64,000 nucleotides of DNA. Origin: Polynucleobacter sp. JS-Safj-400b-B2. GTDB lineage: Bacteria > Pseudomonadota > Gammaproteobacteria > Burkholderiales > Burkholderiaceae. The position numbers and the translations under genes are program-made. Every line of letters begins with the position of its first letter. The stretch's first letter is position 1. Positions 24,734 to 32,756 of the stretch are shown one piece after another. The notes beneath the pieces were generated by a model. The model did not search any database. It had not been told where the DNA came from and saw only the letters and a list, made by a program, of their open reading frames with translations. The stretch covers positions 248,001 to 312,000 of the forward strand of contig NZ_JACVPJ010000001.1 of assembly GCF_018881975.1 (NCBI RefSeq). Reading direction: 5' to 3'.

Positions 24734-25843
24734 TTAGCCAATACGTCTGCTGGTGATTTTGTATTTGAAGTTATCTGGATCGAGAGAATCAAAACGACCT
24801 TCAGTATTTTCAGCTTGTGGGTACATTAGGAATGGAATGTCACTTTTGCTACCAAGCTTAGATCCAGGCAATGCGATGTCATGATCATAGTTATAGGCCA
24901 TCCAATTCATTTCCCAATTACCAAAGAGGTAGTCGCGAATAGCAATAACCTTTGGATCGGTAACAGCTAAGCCGCCGGTTTCTTCAAGAATCACCTTACG
25001 TACATCTGCTGGATCGACCGGAACCCAGCCATAGCCTGAGGCATAGAATTCTGCTCGGCAATGTTGTGCTTTGGTGATATCACCTGATTTACCTAGGCTC
25101 TTATAGCCACGCGCAGAGTCAGCAATACGGATACCGTAAACATCACGCGCAGGTAAGCCCACTGAGCGGGCAAGCGCTACAAAGACTGCGTTGATATCAG
25201 CGCATTTACCGCCGAGATTATTAGTCTCTAACATCAACTTCACATCACCTTGACCGCAGCCACGTGTTTTGGGATCGCGACGTGTGTTATCTACTACCCA
25301 GTTATAAATGGCTTTGGCTTTATCAACTTCGCTAGCGTTAGCGGGCAACTTCGCAATCGCTTCGAGCGCTTTTGCTTTTACGATGCCATCAGTAGGCAGA
25401 TATTTGGTGGGGCGAGTCCAAAAACGTTGCTCTTCTTTAGAAAGCTTAAGAGCAGGGTTTGGGGTGGTCATTTCAAGATTACGATTGCGTGTGCTAACTA
25501 AGATTGATACTTTCACAGTATGGCTGGTGGCAGCGGAATCCCATTTTGTCCAAACCATGCGAGCCTGTTTGTTGGGCGTTTCATACATTTGGTTAACAGC
25601 TTTAGGATCGCTTGCCTCTGAGCGGATAGCGATAGTGCGGAAATAGTCCGTGTCTAAAACTAGTGGCAATGGAACCCAGCTCTGCGCAATGCCCTTGGGA
25701 GACTCTAGATTCACTTCTGTCACGATCTCGTATGTAGTCCACTCAAGAGAAGATTGTGCAAATGCGGAAGAAATAGGGCCAAGCGATGGAAGTGCTAAAG
25801 CGCCAACAATCGTTTTAATAGCAGAGCGGCGGGATGTAGTCAT
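24734..25843 (-). CDS. Tat-exported transglutaminase-like protein
   Basis: A twin-arginine leader (SRRSAIKTIVGALALPSL) is followed by a transglutaminase core with the catalytic triad visible: Cys in LGGKCADINAVFVALARS, His in KAQHCRAEFYASGYG and Asp in WVPVDPADV. Bacterial members are usually papain-like peptidases or amidases, or work on the cell envelope. The N-terminal domain (about residues 30-170) is beta-rich. The export route is unusual but is clear from the RR motif. It forms a two-gene unit with the TlpA gene. Confidence 0.8.
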   Translation of the reverse strand: MTTSRRSAIKTIVGALALPSLGPISSAFAQSSLEWTTYEIVTEVNLESPKGIAQSWVPLPLVLDTDYFRTIAIRSEASDPKAVNQMYETPNKQARMVWTKWDSAATSHTVKVSILVSTRNRNLEMTTPNPALKLSKEEQRFWTRPTKYLPTDGIVKAKALEAIAKLPANASEVDKAKAIYNWVVDNTRRDPKTRGCGQGDVKLMLETNNLGGKCADINAVFVALARSVGLPARDVYGIRIADSARGYKSLGKSGDITKAQHCRAEFYASGYGWVPVDPADVRKVILEETGGLAVTDPKVIAIRDYLFGNWEMNWMAYNYDHDIALPGSKLGSKSDIPFLMYPQAENTEGRFDSLDPDNFKYKITSRRIG

Positions 25844-25911
25844 ATTAATTGGTTTTTTAAAAGTTTGAATAAAGTTAATGATGAAATGTATAAGGGTATT
25901 TTAACGAGCGC

Positions 25912-27192
25912 TTAACGGTTAAAGCTTCTTTTGGGAGGGCTGCTACGCTTTGCAGGAGCCTTCTTCGCTGGAGCTCCACCTAATCCTGCGGGTCTTGGTT
26001 TTCTAGATTGCTGGTGTTGCTGACTACGTAGCTGAATCGGCTGAGCCACGGCGTTAGGATCTGGTTCAAAACCAGCGATCACTTCCTGCGGCAACTTTTG
26101 CTTGATCAGTTTTTCGATATCTTTGAGCATTTGATGTTCATCAACGCACACCAGAGATACGGCTACACCATTTGATCCTGCGCGACCCGTCCGTCCAATA
26201 CGGTGGACATAGTCTTCAGACACATTCGGAAGATCGTAGTTCACGACATGGGGTAGTTGGTCAATATCAATACCGCGCGCTGCAATATCAGTAGCAACTA
26301 AGGCGGTTAACTTACCTGCTTTGAAGTCAGCCAATGCTTTAGTTCGTGCAGATTGGCTTTTGTTGCCATGGATGGCCATGCTGGTGATGCCATCCTTTTC
26401 TAATTGGGTCACTAACTTATTGGCGCCATGCTTAGTGCGAGTAAAGACTAGTACCTGCTTCCAATCATTGCTCTGAATCAAATGGGCCAACAGTGGATGT
26501 TTCTTTGTTCTATCTACTGGGTGAATCAATTGAGCAATCGCTTCGTTGGCGCTATTGCTGCGAGCCACTTCAATCAACTCAGGCGCATTTAATAAGCCGT
26601 CGGCTAAAGCTTTGATTTCTGTTGAGAAGGTTGCTGAAAATAATAAGTTCTGACGCTGCTTTGGAAGGGCGGCTAAGATTTTCTTAATGTCACGTAAGAA
26701 GCCCATATCGAGCATGCGATCCGCTTCATCGAGCACTAAGATTTCAATATCCTTGAGGGATACACAATTTTGAGACATCAAATCTAATAAGCGACCTGGA
26801 GTAGCAACCAAAATATCCAATCCACCAGCGATGGCTTTAATTTGAGGATTGGCACCAACACCACCAAAGATCACTGTGGACTTCAAGCCAGTGTATTTGC
26901 CATAAGTCACTACTGACTCTTGTACTTGAGCAGCTAGCTCACGAGTTGGCGTCAGAATTAAGACGCGCAATAGACGTTTGCCTGAGCTGGCTTTGCTTGA
27001 AGTTAAGCGCTGCAGAATCGGCAGGGTAAAGCCGGCAGTTTTGCCTGTGCCAGTTTGCGCTGCAGCTAAAAGATCGCCGCCTTTGAGAACAGCAGGAATC
27101 GATTTTGCTTGAATCGGGGTGGGGCTGGTATAGCCTTCTTCAGCAATAGCACGAAGAATGGGTTCTGATAAACCAAGATCTGTAAATAACAT
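25912..27192 (-). CDS. rhlE: DEAD-box RNA helicase (RhlE-like)
   Basis: All DEAD-box motifs are visible: Q motif [17 protein letters not shown], motif [26 protein letters not shown], motif [15 protein letters not shown], motif III SATFS, and [10 protein letters not shown]. The C-terminal 40 residues are basic and Pro/Gln/Lys-rich, a short RNA-binding tail like RhlE. It remodels RNA duplexes in ribosome assembly and mRNA decay. ATG 27192 is preferred over the in-frame TTG at 27201. Between it and the next gene at 27336 there is only a short spacer. Confidence 0.9.
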   Translation of the reverse strand: MLFTDLGLSEPILRAIAEEGYTSPTPIQAKSIPAVLKGGDLLAAAQTGTGKTAGFTLPILQRLTSSKASSGKRLLRVLILTPTRELAAQVQESVVTYGKYTGLKSTVIFGGVGANPQIKAIAGGLDILVATPGRLLDLMSQNCVSLKDIEILVLDEADRMLDMGFLRDIKKILAALPKQRQNLLFSATFSTEIKALADGLLNAPELIEVARSNSANEAIAQLIHPVDRTKKHPLLAHLIQSNDWKQVLVFTRTKHGANKLVTQLEKDGITSMAIHGNKSQSARTKALADFKAGKLTALVATDIAARGIDIDQLPHVVNYDLPNVSEDYVHRIGRTGRAGSNGVAVSLVCVDEHQMLKDIEKLIKQKLPQEVIAGFEPDPNAVAQPIQLRSQQHQQSRKPRPAGLGGAPAKKAPAKRSSPPKRSFNR

Positions 27193-27335
27193 AGGGGCCA
27201 ATAAAGTATTGACCCGTATTCAACGTATTTAAAAATCGATTATCCCGGTCAATGGGGTGAGCTGCTGCGCTAGAGCGTTTGCAGTAAGAGGCTCTATTTT
27301 AAGTCATCAACCCCAAAAGCTTGAGAATTGGCAGA

Positions 27336-27914
27336 TTACGCTGGATTCCAGAGATTTGGAACGACAGTATTGGCGTAACCAGACACAAAGGATTTTTCTG
27401 CTCCAGTGACAGGATCAAAGACTGAGCGATGAATGCGCCCGATATTGCCACCGTACACATGAATGCTGATTGATGTCTGATCAGCCAGACTATTCTCCAC
27501 CACATGAATGTCATGGGTGCCTGGCGACACAGTATCGACGTGTCCGGGTGGGCTAACGCAAGCCTCTCCCGTCTTGAAGCTACCATCCGCTTGGCGATAG
27601 TAGGGTGTGCCTGTTTCTTGACCGCGCAACTGACCAATCATTCCCCAAACGGTGTGATTGTGTAGGGGTGTTTTTTGCCCTGGACCCCAGACAAAACTCA
27701 CTACAGAAAATCGATCTAAAGGATCAGCATATAAGAGATATTGTTGGTAATACTGTGGATGGGGTTTAGTAAATTCTTCGAGCAACCAATCGTCTACCGC
27801 AATCAGTTTCTCCAGCATTTTTTTACCATCAGTAAAAACAAGCTCTTCACTGGGTTGCTTCTCAAGCAGGACGCTGAGCTCTTTAACAAAGGTCAGTAGC
27901 TTTCCATCAGACAT
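27336..27914 (-). CDS. cysteine-dioxygenase-like double-stranded beta-helix protein
   Basis: The metal site is visible as His residues in TPLHNHTVWGMIGQLRGQE and a later His in GTHDIHVVEN. VSFVWGPGQKTPLHNH is the entry to the DSBH barrel as in bacterial cysteine dioxygenase-type enzymes (COG5553). Such enzymes oxidise thiols such as cysteine or 3-mercaptopropionate using Fe(II). ATG 27914 is favoured because GGAG lies 6 bases before it; ATG 27926 is possible. The stop of the thioesterase gene lies 17 bases upstream. Confidence 0.75.
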   Translation of the reverse strand: MSDGKLLTFVKELSVLLEKQPSEELVFTDGKKMLEKLIAVDDWLLEEFTKPHPQYYQQYLLYADPLDRFSVVSFVWGPGQKTPLHNHTVWGMIGQLRGQETGTPYYRQADGSFKTGEACVSPPGHVDTVSPGTHDIHVVENSLADQTSISIHVYGGNIGRIHRSVFDPVTGAEKSFVSGYANTVVPNLWNPA

Positions 27915-27930
27915 ATTTTGCTCCATTGTA

Positions 27931-28362
27931 TTACTCGTCCTGAAAGACGCAATCAGGCCAAGCTTTGGGTTTGAGTGTATTGGTATCAACGCAAACAATA
28001 TGTAGTGTGGCGCTCGCAATGACTTGGAATTCTTCGCTGTCAGGAAGCCTTCTTTGTGCAGTTTGCTTAACGGTCACCTGTGTGCGGCCACGATGCTCAA
28101 TCACTTGATCTATGTAAAGCAAGTCATCTAGGCGTCCTGGTTTATAGAAGTTCATTGTGAGCTCGCGCAAGGGCATCACCATTGTGAATTCATCCGCAAG
28201 CTTAGTGGGGCTCAGTCCCCGTTGGGCAAGCCACTCTGCGCGACTGCGCTCAAATATTTCTAGGTAACGTCCGTGATAGACAAATCCAGCGGCATCGGTA
28301 TCGGAATAGCAAACGCGATGTTTGTAAGTAAAGGCAGGGGAGTTTGGGTTGCTAGTAGTCAT
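27931..28362 (-). CDS. YbgC/FadM-type acyl-CoA thioesterase
   Basis: This 143-residue hot-dog protein has the active-site region HRVCYSDTDAAGFVYHGRYL with its Asp, followed by EIFERSRAEWLAQRGLS, characteristic of 4-hydroxybenzoyl-CoA-thioesterase/YbgC family members. It hydrolyses acyl-CoA (short to medium chain in most homologues). The Tol-Pal genes that flank ybgC in E. coli are not present here. It lies between the GNAT gene and the dioxygenase-like gene on one strand. Confidence 0.82.
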   Translation of the reverse strand: MTTSNPNSPAFTYKHRVCYSDTDAAGFVYHGRYLEIFERSRAEWLAQRGLSPTKLADEFTMVMPLRELTMNFYKPGRLDDLLYIDQVIEHRGRTQVTVKQTAQRRLPDSEEFQVIASATLHIVCVDTNTLKPKAWPDCVFQDE

Positions 28363-28368
28363 TGCTTG

Positions 28369-28842
28369 TCAAATCAAATTTGGTAATAAAAGGATCATAT
28401 TACGATGCGGAATGCCTGCCTCATCGTAGATAGAACCCCGTGCCTGAAAGCCAAGTTTTTCATAGAAAGGGATGGCAAGCACCTGAGAATGAAGGATGAT
28501 AGATTTTGCCCCTTGTGATTTAGCTAGGGTAATCAGCTTTTCTAGAATTTGCTGGCCTATTCCCTGATTTCTGAAGGGGGCTAAAACCGCCATACGGCCA
28601 ATTTGAGATTGCCCGTTACCTAAATCGACTAGCCTACCTGTGCCGATACAGCTTCCATCTAGGTAGGCGAGAGCATGGGTGGCCAATGGGTCAAATTCAT
28701 CCAGTTCGAGTTCAGCCGGAACCCTTTGCTCCTGGATAAATACTTCCTGGCGCACCAAAAAAGCGCCTGCCTCAGCTTCTTTCCATGGTTTTATCAGTAT
28801 TTCCAAGGGTTTGGGATCTCGAAGAGCTATTAATAAGCTCAA
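28369..28842 (-). CDS. GNAT-family N-acetyltransferase
   Basis: The acetyl-CoA loop is in GRMAVLAPFRNQGIGQQILE (R/Q-x-x-G-x-G form), preceded by VRQEVFIQEQRVPAELELDE, a pattern typical of the YjcF/ElaA-like subgroup. The C-terminal FYEKLGFQARG strand is also typical. The acceptor is unknown. The start is uncertain: TTG 28842 opens the frame and a further TTG at 28806 would give a shorter protein. The stop is 6 bases before the thioesterase start, so these genes form an operon of three with the dioxygenase-like gene. Confidence 0.75.
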   Translation of the reverse strand: MSLLIALRDPKPLEILIKPWKEAEAGAFLVRQEVFIQEQRVPAELELDEFDPLATHALAYLDGSCIGTGRLVDLGNGQSQIGRMAVLAPFRNQGIGQQILEKLITLAKSQGAKSIILHSQVLAIPFYEKLGFQARGSIYDEAGIPHRNMILLLPNLI

Positions 28843-28975
28843 TTTACCAAAGAAGGGGTTTTCTAGGCCATGTATATAGTTCGATGCCGTACTAAAAGTG
28901 CCACTTTCCGTGGTTACAATGAATCAAGCTCAGTATTGAGCCCACCTAAAACCTTTTACTCAATTAGGAGTTATC

Positions 28976-29557
28976 TTGAAGAAATCTTTATTAGCTGGTT
29001 TGTTTGCTGCAGTTGGCATTACCTTTGCAAGTTCTGTTTTTGCACAACTTCCTGCAAAAATGATGCCTTTGGCAGCTGATGTTGCAGTTTTGAGCGCGAC
29101 CGTTGACTCAGTAGATGCCAAGAAGCGCATCGTTGTATTGAAAGACGCTAATGGTAATTTGGTGCAAATGAATGTATCTAAATCTATTAATGATTTGGAT
29201 AAAGTTAAAAAGGGCGATGTATTCTTGGTTGAGCATGCTCAAGCTGTTGCAGTTGGCTTGACTGCTGTTGGTAAGGATCAAAAGCCAGGCGTATCTGGTG
29301 TGCGCTCTGTAGTTGTAGCCGGCAAAGGTTCTGCTAAGCCATTTGAAGAAACTACAGAAACAGTTTATGCCACTGTAAAGATTTCAACAATCGATCAAAA
29401 AACACGTATCGTTACTTTCACAATGCCAAGCGGCGAGAAGCAAAAAGTTAAAGTGGATCCATCTGTTTTAGGTCTTGAGAAATTCAAAGCTGGTGATGAC
29501 GTGATGATTGAGTTCGTTGACGACACAGCTATTGGTTTCGTTACACCTAAGAAGTAA
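28976..29557 (+). CDS. secreted protein with two repeated beta domains
   Basis: TTG 28976 is the start (GGAG 5 bases upstream). A signal peptide ending SSVFAQ is followed by two tandem copies of a domain of about 60 residues: VLSATVDSVDAKKRIVVLKD...GDVFLVEH...AVGL and VYATVKISTIDQKTRIVTFT...GDDVMIEF...AIGF. Each copy reads V-x-A-T-V ... R-I-V ... K-x-G-D-x-x, an all-beta module like small OB or SH3-like barrels. The function is unknown and the site is probably periplasmic. A strong bidirectional terminator follows. Confidence 0.75.
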   Translation: MKKSLLAGLFAAVGITFASSVFAQLPAKMMPLAADVAVLSATVDSVDAKKRIVVLKDANGNLVQMNVSKSINDLDKVKKGDVFLVEHAQAVAVGLTAVGKDQKPGVSGVRSVVVAGKGSAKPFEETTETVYATVKISTIDQKTRIVTFTMPSGEKQKVKVDPSVLGLEKFKAGDDVMIEFVDDTAIGFVTPKK

Positions 29558-29600
29558 GTATTTAGTATTTAGTTTGCCGAGTAGTCCACCGGCAATAAAA

Positions 29601-29623
29601 AAGCCCGCATCTGCGGGCTTTTT
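29601..29623. terminator. bidirectional rho-independent terminator
   Basis: AAGCCCGC (29601-29608) pairs with GCGGGCTT (29613-29620) around a 4-base loop. TTTTT follows on the plus strand and TTTTTTATT on the minus strand. It separates the convergent beta-domain gene and the molbindin gene. Confidence 0.9.
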
Positions 29624-29653
29624 ACATTTGAATGGTATGCTTGAAGCGCTGGC

Positions 29654-29878
29654 TTATGCGCCTTTAGCAATCATCACGTCAGATGCTTTAATTACCGCCC
29701 AAGCCTGATCGCCAACCTTGAGGTTGAGTTCATCAACCGCTTCATTGGTGATAGAGGCAGTCACAATATGACCGCCGCCAATATCCAATTTCACATGAGA
29801 AGTAGTTTGACCCATTTTGAGTTCAACTACCTTACCGTTAAGAGTGTTGCGTGCGCTGAGTTTAACTTTGAGTTCCAC
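29654..29878 (-). CDS. mop: molybdopterin/molybdate-binding Mop (TOBE) protein, molbindin
   Basis: This 74-residue single Mop domain reads KLSARNTLNGKVVELKMGQT...VKLDIGGGHIVTASIT...LKVGDQAWAVIKASDVMIAKG. It matches molbindins of 65-75 residues that assemble as hexamers and store molybdate or tungstate. The start is GTG 29878, with GGAG 5 bases upstream placed between it and the preceding stop. It is the last gene of a three-gene unit with two TupA-like receptors, which strongly suggests Mo/W handling. Confidence 0.88.
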   Translation of the reverse strand: MELKVKLSARNTLNGKVVELKMGQTTSHVKLDIGGGHIVTASITNEAVDELNLKVGDQAWAVIKASDVMIAKGA

Positions 29879-29886
29879 GATTTCTC

Positions 29887-30777
29887 CTATTGAACGTATT
29901 GCTTTGCGTATGCTGCATCATTATAAAGAGGCTCTTTGTATTTTGATTTGCCATAGTTGCGAATAATTGCCTGACCTTCATCTGAAGCGACAAATTGAAT
30001 GAATTTCACAGCTGTATCGCGATTTGCCGTGGCGCCAGGAGGTGCAGCAAGTGCATCATAGGTATTTACCAAGAACTTATCCCCGCGATACAAAATAACC
30101 AAATTAGGCGCAATATCTTTTTCAGCAACCCAAGTGCTGCTGTCAGTCATGAAGTAGGCATTCTCTGCATTCGCTTTTTTCAGGGAGGCAGTCATAAAGT
30201 CATTGGTGACGATATACCAGCTACCTTCGGGTGTTACATCTGCCTTTTTCCAAATATCCATCTCTTTTTGATGAGTGCCTGACTTATCTCCTCTGGAAAT
30301 AAAGTTTGCCTTTACTTTTGCTACCTTTGCATAGGCATCTGCACCGCTGCTTGATATTTTGATAGTTGCAGGATCACTCTTTGGGCCAACAATATAAAAC
30401 TCATTGGATCCAATTAGAGTGCAGTTGGTGGCCCAGCCATCTGCAATCGCCATGTTTACTGCATCAGGAGCATGGACCATGATCATATCTACCTGTCCAG
30501 TTTTGAGTAGATTGAGGGAGGCGCCGCTACCCGCTTTGATCCAGATTAAACGTGCTCCTTCTTTCTTATCAAATACCTCACCAAGAGCTTGAAGTAGTCC
30601 TAATTCTCCTGGACTACCAGTTGCCAAAGTAAAGCTTTGACTACCTTTTCCATAAATGGCTTCTGGTTTCATAGGATTATTTTGTGCCATTGCAGTTTGC
30701 ATACCCATACCAATGGCAATACTTGCCATCAGTAGCTTAAGGTTGATTGAAAACTTCGGAAACTTCTTATTTTTCAT
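29887..30777 (-). CDS. TupA-like tungstate/molybdate periplasmic binding protein (copy 1)
   Basis: A signal peptide ending MQTAMAQN is followed by a PBP fold: FTLATGSPGELGLLQALGEV, VDMIMVHAPDAVNMAI and FISRGDKSGTHQKEMDIWKK, the last a hallmark of the TupA group. It is paralogous to the gene 5 bases upstream; both share ISRxDKSGTH followed by W-K. The tungstate or molybdate ligand is inferred from family and from the molbindin 8 bases downstream. No tupB or tupC permease/ATPase genes were found in this window. Confidence 0.82.
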   Translation of the reverse strand: MKNKKFPKFSINLKLLMASIAIGMGMQTAMAQNNPMKPEAIYGKGSQSFTLATGSPGELGLLQALGEVFDKKEGARLIWIKAGSGASLNLLKTGQVDMIMVHAPDAVNMAIADGWATNCTLIGSNEFYIVGPKSDPATIKISSSGADAYAKVAKVKANFISRGDKSGTHQKEMDIWKKADVTPEGSWYIVTNDFMTASLKKANAENAYFMTDSSTWVAEKDIAPNLVILYRGDKFLVNTYDALAAPPGATANRDTAVKFIQFVASDEGQAIIRNYGKSKYKEPLYNDAAYAKQYVQ

Positions 30778-30782
30778 ATTGA

Positions 30783-31607
30783 TTATTTTTTGGCGTTCGG
30801 AAAGAAGAGCTGCTCGCCATCAATCTTGTAGCTGGCAATCACATCTTGACCATTCTTGGAGATAAGCCAGTCAATAAATTCTTGACCCTGTGCTTTTTTC
30901 ACATGAGGAAATTTAGCGGGGTTTACTAACATCACACCATACTGATTGAATAGTTTTGGATCGCCTTGAACCAAGATAACGAGATCGCCACGATTCTTAA
31001 AGCTGAGCCAGGTGCCACGGTCAGCCAAGATATAGCCATTCATTGCGGATGCTGTATTGAGAGCAGGACCCATGCCGGAGCCTGTTTCTTTGTACCAAGA
31101 TTGGCCGGATGAGGGAGTGATTCCAGCACCTTTCCAATAGCGAAGCTCTGCTGCATGTGTACCGCTTTTATCTGCGCGGGATATAAATGGAGTTTGGGCT
31201 GCAGCAATTTTTTGAAGTGCAACCTGAATATCCTTACCGCCTCCAATTTTTGCTGGATCAGACTTAGGCCCAATCAAGACAAAGTCGTTGTACATCACTT
31301 CATAGCGCTTAGTTGAAAAACCTTCTTCAACAAACTTCTCTTCAGCAGGTTTGTCATGAACAAACACCACGTCTGCATCACCACGGCGGCCAATATCTAG
31401 TGCCTGCCCAGTTCCAACAGCTACAACCTTAACTTCAATACCAGTCTTCATCTTAAAAATGGGGAGTATGTAATTGAAGAGGCCAGATTGCTCTGTGGAG
31501 GTAGTTGATGAGACCACAATGCTTTTTTCTTGGGCGAAAGCCTGTGGGCCGTTGAGGGCAATGGCCGTTAGGGTCGCTAGAAGTAGGTTGCGGATTGATT
31601 TTTTCAT
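30783..31607 (-). CDS. tupA: TupA-like tungstate ABC substrate-binding protein (copy 2)
   Basis: The mature N-terminus KSIVVSSTTSTEQSGLFNYI is the classical TupA oxyanion-binding start (TTTS-T-x-x-S-G-L), and the chain continues FISRADKSGTHAAELRYWKG. The signal peptide is MKKSIRNLLLATLTAIALNG. It should bind tungstate or molybdate tightly in the periplasm and hand it to an ABC permease encoded elsewhere. It is the first gene of the tupA-tupA-like-mop unit, transcribed away from the regulator at 31683 across 75 bases. Confidence 0.87.
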   Translation of the reverse strand: MKKSIRNLLLATLTAIALNGPQAFAQEKSIVVSSTTSTEQSGLFNYILPIFKMKTGIEVKVVAVGTGQALDIGRRGDADVVFVHDKPAEEKFVEEGFSTKRYEVMYNDFVLIGPKSDPAKIGGGKDIQVALQKIAAAQTPFISRADKSGTHAAELRYWKGAGITPSSGQSWYKETGSGMGPALNTASAMNGYILADRGTWLSFKNRGDLVILVQGDPKLFNQYGVMLVNPAKFPHVKKAQGQEFIDWLISKNGQDVIASYKIDGEQLFFPNAKK

Positions 31608-31632
31608 GAGGGTGCGAGGAGTAATTTATTAA

Positions 31633-31658
31633 GGTAATATCATCGCATAATTATTACC
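31633..31658. promoter_or_regulatory. inverted-repeat operator candidate between tupA and its regulator
   Basis: GGTAATA (31633-31639) and TATTACC (31652-31658) form a perfect 7-bp inverted repeat with a 12-base spacer, in the 75-base gap between divergent tupA and the HTH-PBP regulator. The size and place suit a dimeric ModE-type repressor site. A direct repeat ATATGCAA also occurs just before the regulator start. Confidence 0.5.
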
Positions 31659-31682
31659 ACTTGAATATGCAATCAATTACAT

Positions 31683-32705
31683 ATGCAAATTGAAGTTAGA
31701 CCAACCTTAGTATTAAATAATCAAGCCAAAGGCGGGGTCCCTATTGATTTGGTTTGGCTGTCTCAGCTGTTAAGGGATATCGGTCGCGGTAACTCGTTAA
31801 TTTCAGCAAGTAAAAAATCCAGCACCTCTTATCGAAGCGCCTGGGGCAAGATGAATGATGTTGAAGCTGCGCTTGGCATGCCACTCATTACGAGGACCAA
31901 AGGACATGGCTCAAAGTTAACAAAACTCGGCGAGTTTTTAATTGAGTTTATTGATGAGATGCAAGCGGGGTATGTTGAGCATGGAAGCGCATATCAAGAT
32001 ACCTTACTTAAAGAAATCAAAAAGATTCAAAAGACTGATAGTAGAAAATGGAAGTTTCTCTCTAGCAGTGATTCCATCATTCAAAGGGCCGCCGCAGAGA
32101 TTAAAGGCTTCGATTTGAAGATTGCTGGTTCGGGAGAGTCCCTTGAAAAGCTTCTGAGTAACGAAGCCCATATTGCCGGATACCATGTATCAGATGAGCG
32201 AAGCTCAAAGGCTATTCATCATCGCTTGTCAAAAAATGATATTCAAATATATCCTGTAATGAAGCGCACACAAGGCTTGCTGGTAAAAAATGGAAACCCC
32301 CTTCGTATCTCTTCCCTCTATGATTTGGTGAATCCAAAAGTTCGTTTTATCAATCGTCAAATCGGCTCTGGCACAAGACTACTACTTGATGGTCTGCTGA
32401 TAGAGGAGGGTATTGATCCTTCTGAAGTGAATGGCTATCTGCATGAAGAGTTCACTCATTCAGCGGTTGCAAATGCTATTTTGGCCGACAAGGCTGATGT
32501 AGGTTTGGGCGTGAAAAATATTGCTATTGAAAATGGTTTGGGGTTTATACCGCTTAAAGATGAGTTATTTTTCATCGCCATGCATAGGGAGATGGTTGCT
32601 CAATCAGAGGTCTCCAAATTAATCAGGAAGATAAGAAGCTATTCGGGAGATACGCCTGGATATAAGGCTGTAGGCCTTAATCGACAAATTGAAGGTTGGT
32701 TGTAA
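31683..32705 (+). CDS. one-component regulator: ModE-like HTH fused to a PBP-like (PF12727-type) sensor
   Basis: The N-terminal about 90 residues form a ModE/LysR-type winged HTH (SASKKSSTSYRSAWGKMNDV and ALGMPLITRTKGHGSKLT). The rest is a periplasmic-binding-protein-like domain with FINRQIGSGTRLLLDGLL and HSAVANAILADKADVGLGVK, the PF12727 signature found in Mo/W-related regulators. No signal peptide is present, so it senses a ligand in the cytoplasm. Divergence from tupA and mop suggests it controls tungstate/molybdate uptake. It lacks a Mop/TOBE domain, which classical ModE has. Confidence 0.78.
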   Translation: MQIEVRPTLVLNNQAKGGVPIDLVWLSQLLRDIGRGNSLISASKKSSTSYRSAWGKMNDVEAALGMPLITRTKGHGSKLTKLGEFLIEFIDEMQAGYVEHGSAYQDTLLKEIKKIQKTDSRKWKFLSSSDSIIQRAAAEIKGFDLKIAGSGESLEKLLSNEAHIAGYHVSDERSSKAIHHRLSKNDIQIYPVMKRTQGLLVKNGNPLRISSLYDLVNPKVRFINRQIGSGTRLLLDGLLIEEGIDPSEVNGYLHEEFTHSAVANAILADKADVGLGVKNIAIENGLGFIPLKDELFFIAMHREMVAQSEVSKLIRKIRSYSGDTPGYKAVGLNRQIEGWL

Positions 32706-32756
32706 CGTAAAGAAGTAGCTACTGTGTAGTAAATATAACTATAAATAGGAGGCAAC

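Noticed and set aside
27299..27637. Minus-strand frame overlapping the dioxygenase-like gene
   Set aside because: It is in another frame of the same strand and the protein has no recognisable features.
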